Assembly (NCBI GenBank): GCA_039029915.1
Contig: JBCCFD010000344.1
Location: 1-8,802, forward strand
Length of the DNA: 8,802 bases
Source: QQUD01 sp039029915
GTDB lineage: Bacteria; Chloroflexota; Anaerolineae; Promineifilales; Promineifilaceae
Direction: 5' to 3'
The notes beneath the pieces are model-generated. The model was not told the origin of the DNA. It worked only from the letters and a program-made list of their open reading frames with translations, and did no database searches. Both the position numbers and the translations under genes were made by a program. Below, piece after piece: positions 6,705-8,802 of this stretch; position 1 is the stretch's first letter; the number at the start of each line of letters is the position of its first letter.

Positions 6705-7908
6705 ACTATTGCTGCTTATTAAAAAAAATAGTGGCATACTTGCCGTCATCGGCGGCAGTCTGATTGAAAATTTATTTGGCCCCAGCTTGATTGGCTGGGG
6801 CTTTATTTTGCTAGGCCTTGGCTATGAGTGGATTTGGCCCCACCGAAATTATAAGACCCTTCCGCTAATCTTTTTCATACTCATTTTGGCGGCGTGGGGA
6901 TTGTTATCGCTTTGGGTGACTGCCGATTTAGACCTCACTGTTCCCGCCGTGAGTCGCCATGTGGCGAGTCTAGTTTGCTTTGTAGCGATTGTTTGTTGGC
7001 TTAAAACTCAGCCAGATTTTGAATATTTTGGGTTCGGTCTCATTGGATTAGGGTCATTTTTGTCGATCGCTTCCCCATTTATTATTGAATTTCAACAAAA
7101 TAAGGGTGGATTTATCCCTGATTCATTTTATCATCAGCTACCCTTGCTGCTTTCTAATCCGGTGCACCCTAACATTATGGCCACTATCCTTTTAATGCTT
7201 TTTCCAATCGGTTTTGTCTATGCATTGGCTTGCCTAGCTCAGCCGCTAACCTGGAAAGTGTGGCTTGCTATCATTGGGACATTTTTAATGATGCTAATGC
7301 TGTTTCTGACAAGATCGCGCGGTGGCTATTTAGTTGGCGGTATAGGTATGGTGCTTATTTTAGGTGCATTAGGCTATCGAAAGATTGCCCTGTTGGGTGG
7401 TACCGGTGTTGTTGTTGTCGTATTGGCGCTGATTGCTATTGAACCAGCATCAACTGATACGGCCGTTGATGCCTTAGCCAACACCAATACCCTAGGGTTT
7501 CGGTTGCTTGTTTGGGAACTAGCCTTAAATATTTTACGTGATTTCCCTCTGACTGGGGTAGGGATGGGTGCATTTAATGTTGTTGGTGAACGACTGTATC
7601 CCTTCCCACCGTTTGCAGATCCGGGGGCGCATAATCTTTTCTTTCAAATTGGTGTTGATTTAGGGCTACCGGCCTTAATTGCATATTTATATTTGACTTT
7701 GTATTTGGTTTGGAAAAGTCGGTTAATTCGCATAGCAAATAGCGGTGATGAAAAATCACTGTTTTTATTGGGGGCGTGGATTGGATTAATATTGATGCTC
7801 TTACATGGCTTGATTGATCCCACCGTTTGGGGCACAAGAATGCATATTATGCCTTGGTTTTTGATGGCCTTTTTAATGGCAAAGATAGTGGAAGGACGTG
7901 AAGCATGA
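6694..7908 (+). CDS. O-antigen ligase/polymerase-like membrane protein (Wzy_C / WaaL-like)
   Basis: This 404-residue polytopic inner-membrane protein has roughly ten hydrophobic segments and one longer outside loop near 250-320. The Wzy_C-type signature LTRSRGGYLVG is at 205-215. It is followed by FRLLVWELALNILRDFPLTG (269-288), GVGMGAFN (288-295) and PGAHNLFFQIGVDLGLP (310-326). These motifs are shared by WaaL ligases, Wzy polymerases and PglL-type oligosaccharyltransferases, so the exact reaction cannot be told apart here. All act on undecaprenyl-diphosphate-linked glycan at the outer face of the membrane. The GTG start overlaps the previous gene by 11 bp and follows AGAGGGA (6684-6690). 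Two terminator-like hairpins (6779-6801 and 7743-7761) and an A8 tract (6721-6728) lie inside the gene, which is unusual. Confidence 0.87.
   Translation: MLTELLLLIKKNSGILAVIGGSLIENLFGPSLIGWGFILLGLGYEWIWPHRNYKTLPLIFFILILAAWGLLSLWVTADLDLTVPAVSRHVASLVCFVAIVCWLKTQPDFEYFGFGLIGLGSFLSIASPFIIEFQQNKGGFIPDSFYHQLPLLLSNPVHPNIMATILLMLFPIGFVYALACLAQPLTWKVWLAIIGTFLMMLMLFLTRSRGGYLVGGIGMVLILGALGYRKIALLGGTGVVVVVLALIAIEPASTDTAVDALANTNTLGFRLLVWELALNILRDFPLTGVGMGAFNVVGERLYPFPPFADPGAHNLFFQIGVDLGLPALIAYLYLTLYLVWKSRLIRIANSGDEKSLFLLGAWIGLILMLLHGLIDPTVWGTRMHIMPWFLMAFLMAKIVEGREA
6721..6728 (+). repeat. A8 homopolymer near the 5' end of the ligase/polymerase gene
   Basis: Eight A residues encode Lys-Lys-Asn at codons 10-12. 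Losing one A would bring the frame to TGA at 6761-6763, and gaining one would give TAG at 6729-6731. Either slip would stop translation before the hairpin at 6779. The tract is short for a classic contingency locus, so phase variation is only a possibility. Confidence 0.35.
6779..6809 (+). terminator. Terminator-like hairpin plus T-tract inside the ligase/polymerase gene
   Basis: GCCCCAGC (6779-6786) pairs perfectly with GCTGGGGC (6794-6801) around a seven-base loop. The stem has eight pairs, seven of them G-C, with one further G-T pair possible outside. It is followed directly by TTTATTTT (6802-6809). This meets the usual form of an intrinsic terminator on the + strand, yet it lies about 85 bp inside the coding region, over codons 29-36. 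A weaker hairpin TGCCG/CGGCA (6741-6757) precedes it. Translating ribosomes would normally prevent it from folding, so it may act as a translation-dependent attenuator. It may also be a coincidence of Gly/Pro-rich codons. Confidence 0.5.
7459..7466. repeat. ACGGCCGT iterated palindrome, copy 5
   Basis: An exact core copy in the ligase/polymerase gene, read as ACG GCC GTT (Thr-Ala-Val, residues 256-258), the same frame as copy 2. It lies in the variable outside loop, where protein constraint should be weak. Confidence 0.7.
7743..7766 (+). terminator. Second terminator-like hairpin inside the ligase/polymerase gene
   Basis: CGGTGAT (7743-7749) pairs with ATCACTG (7755-7761) in seven pairs including one G-T, around a GAAAA loop. 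Five T residues follow directly (7762-7766). It is weaker than the hairpin at 6779 but has the right shape and tail. It lies over codons 350-356, about 145 bp before the end of the gene and upstream of the patatin gene. An effect on expression of that gene is possible but unproven. Confidence 0.3.
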
Positions 7909-8657
7909 AGATAGGTCTTGCTTTAGGGGGAGGCGTTGTGCGCGGTGCTACCCATTTGGGAGTTTTATCAACACTCTTAGAGGCGAATATCCAAATTGAT
8001 TATATTGCTGGCACAAGTGCGGGATCAATTATGGCTGGTTTGTTTGCTAGTGGGAAATCTCCAGAACAGATTTATGAATTTACACAGGGTATGGGATGGT
8101 CAAAGTTTGTTCGACCTACGTTAAACAAGCGAGGATTTATTAGCTTTGCTCGAATGGAGCCGCTTCTGAATGAGTTTATCAATGATGTAGCAATTGAAGA
8201 TTTTCCAATTCCCTGTGCCATTGTTGCTACGGATATGAATGAAGGGATTCCCTATGTTTTTTCAGCGGGGCAGGTTGGTAAAGCGGTTCGCGCAAGCAGC
8301 TCAATTCCGGGCGTGGTTGTTCCTGTTGAGCTAAACGGCCGTTTGCTGTGCGACGGCGGTGTTTCCAATAATTGCCCAGTTGATGTTTTACGCGATATGG
8401 GTGCAGATTACGTCATTGCCGTTGATTTATTTACCCCAGAAAAACCGAGGTTTGGCCTTTTTGGCGTTTTGCGGTCTACATTACTTACCAGCGTTCGTTC
8501 TTCAGGGGGCGGCATTCATCAAGCGGATTGTCTAATCGTGCCTGACTTAGCGGGCAAATCATTTGTCCGGTTTTCTCAAACCGATGAGTTTATCCAGCTG
8601 GGCAAAGAGGCAACGCTGGCTCAGCTTGAGAAAATTAAAGACGATATTTCAAAATGA
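7905..8657 (+). CDS. Patatin-like phospholipase/esterase, RssA (NTE) type
   Basis: This 250-residue protein is a serine lipid hydrolase with the Ser-Asp dyad of the patatin family. The oxyanion-hole motif GGGVVRG is at residues 8-14, the nucleophile is S38 in GTSAGS (36-41), and the catalytic Asp is D150 in DGG. Further family signs are RASSSIPGVV (129-138) and NNCPVDVLRDMGAD (155-168). Length and single-domain form fit bacterial RssA/YchK-type proteins. There is no signal peptide or membrane segment, so it is probably cytosolic. The ATG overlaps the stop of the ligase/polymerase gene as ATGA, and AAGGA (7892-7896) lies eight bases upstream, so the two are translationally coupled. Its role in polysaccharide synthesis is unknown. 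Lipid turnover or remodelling of the membrane around the assembly machinery is a guess. Confidence 0.92.
   Translation: MKIGLALGGGVVRGATHLGVLSTLLEANIQIDYIAGTSAGSIMAGLFASGKSPEQIYEFTQGMGWSKFVRPTLNKRGFISFARMEPLLNEFINDVAIEDFPIPCAIVATDMNEGIPYVFSAGQVGKAVRASSSIPGVVVPVELNGRLLCDGGVSNNCPVDVLRDMGADYVIAVDLFTPEKPRFGLFGVLRSTLLTSVRSSGGGIHQADCLIVPDLAGKSFVRFSQTDEFIQLGKEATLAQLEKIKDDISK
8333..8344. repeat. ACGGCCGT iterated palindrome, copy 6
   Basis: AAACGGCCGTTT is a perfect 12-bp palindrome with its core at 8335-8342, in the patatin gene just before the catalytic Asp codon. It encodes Asn-Gly-Arg (144-146). Confidence 0.7.
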
Positions 8658-8694
8658 TGGTTTAAATAAAAAGAAGTTCCTAATTTGAAAAAAA

Positions 8695-8724
8695 GGCATA
8701 GTCGGATAAAACAGCGAGTATGCC
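8695..8724 (+). promoter_or_regulatory. Hairpin enclosing the transposase start codon
   Basis: GGCATA (8695-8700) and TCG (8702-8704) pair with CGA (8715-8717) and TATGCC (8719-8724). This gives nine pairs interrupted by one G-G mismatch, around a ten-base loop. The ATG (8720-8722) lies in the 3' arm, so the folded RNA would hide the start codon. Structures that limit translation of transposases are known from other insertion sequences. That this one does so is inference. Confidence 0.35.
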
Positions 8725-8802
8725 AAAAAAGATAAAGTACACCTTAACAACAGAATCAGAACAAGACCTTGTCAAAGCGCTGCAAACGAGCAAACAACCA
8801 GA
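8720..8802 (+). CDS. IS630-type transposase, N-terminal fragment (3' partial)
   Basis: Only the first 27 codons are in the window, and the frame is open to the right edge. The start MPKKIKYTLTTESEQDLVKA, followed by a short basic TSKQP stretch, resembles the N-terminal helix-turn-helix region of IS630-family transposases. In these, an opening like this leads into an R-rich RxRA(x)xLL helix just beyond the point where the window ends. There is no strong ribosome binding site; only a weak GCGAG lies just upstream. The A-rich sequence from about 8658 differs from the operon and probably contains the left end of the element. The terminal inverted repeat and TA target duplication cannot be recognised without the other end. 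Another small helix-turn-helix protein is the main alternative. Confidence 0.55.
   Translation, partial: MPKKIKYTLTTESEQDLVKALQTSKQP

Noticed and set aside
8647..8690. TTTCAAA / TTTGAAA inverted repeat after the patatin gene as a terminator.
   Set aside because: The stem is seven mostly A-T pairs with a loop of about 30 bases and no T-tract after it, so it would be unstable.
1..8802. CRISPR arrays, tRNA or rRNA genes, toxin-antitoxin pairs or phage defence genes.
   Set aside because: No regularly spaced repeats, tRNA-like cloverleaf or rRNA sequence was seen. All longer frames belong to polysaccharide, lipid-hydrolase or transposase families.

Overview
The window is a bacterial exopolysaccharide or O-antigen-type biosynthesis locus, with all genes on the + strand and its distal end running into an insertion sequence. 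Base composition leans to A+T, genes are tightly packed with good Shine-Dalgarno sites, and several start with GTG. The organism cannot be fixed from this alone. The form of the O-antigen ligase/polymerase, the IS630-like transposase and a recurring ACGGCCGT palindrome make me lean, with low confidence, to an environmental Chloroflexota (Anaerolineae-like) bacterium. The AlgD-like gene would also fit a proteobacterium.

Layout. Positions 1-1106 hold the C-terminal synthetase part of an AsnB-family amidotransferase cut by the window edge. Positions 1107-1306 are non-coding and may hold a promoter and an operator. Positions 1307-5148 form a compact operon segment: a WbpA-type UDP-N-acetylhexosamine dehydrogenase, an AlgD-type GDP-mannose 6-dehydrogenase, and a GT4 glycosyltransferase whose start overlaps algD by 17 bp. 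Positions 5149-5300 are a structured leader with three inverted repeats. Positions 5301-8657 form a second tight block: a WbaP/WcaJ-type polyprenyl-phosphate sugar phosphotransferase, an O-antigen ligase/polymerase-like membrane protein (11 bp overlap), and an RssA-type patatin-like hydrolase (ATGA overlap). From about 8658 the sequence becomes A-rich, and an IS630-type transposase begins at 8720 and leaves the window.

How the genes fit together. The two dehydrogenases would make nucleotide-activated uronic acids, and the AsnB-like enzyme may amidate a uronic acid carboxylate. The sugar phosphotransferase starts a repeat unit on undecaprenyl phosphate, the GT4 enzyme extends it, and the ligase/polymerase-like protein polymerises or attaches the glycan. 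No flippase (Wzx), chain-length regulator (Wzc/Wzz) or export channel lies in the window, so the locus must continue elsewhere.

The features least explained by ordinary annotation are six exact copies of ACGGCCGT in 8.8 kb, placed in unrelated genes and in two reading frames; a very good terminator-like hairpin about 85 bp inside the ligase/polymerase gene, just after an A8 tract; a natural Glu-to-Gln change in the AsnB-like active-site loop; and the translational coupling of a patatin hydrolase to the polysaccharide genes.
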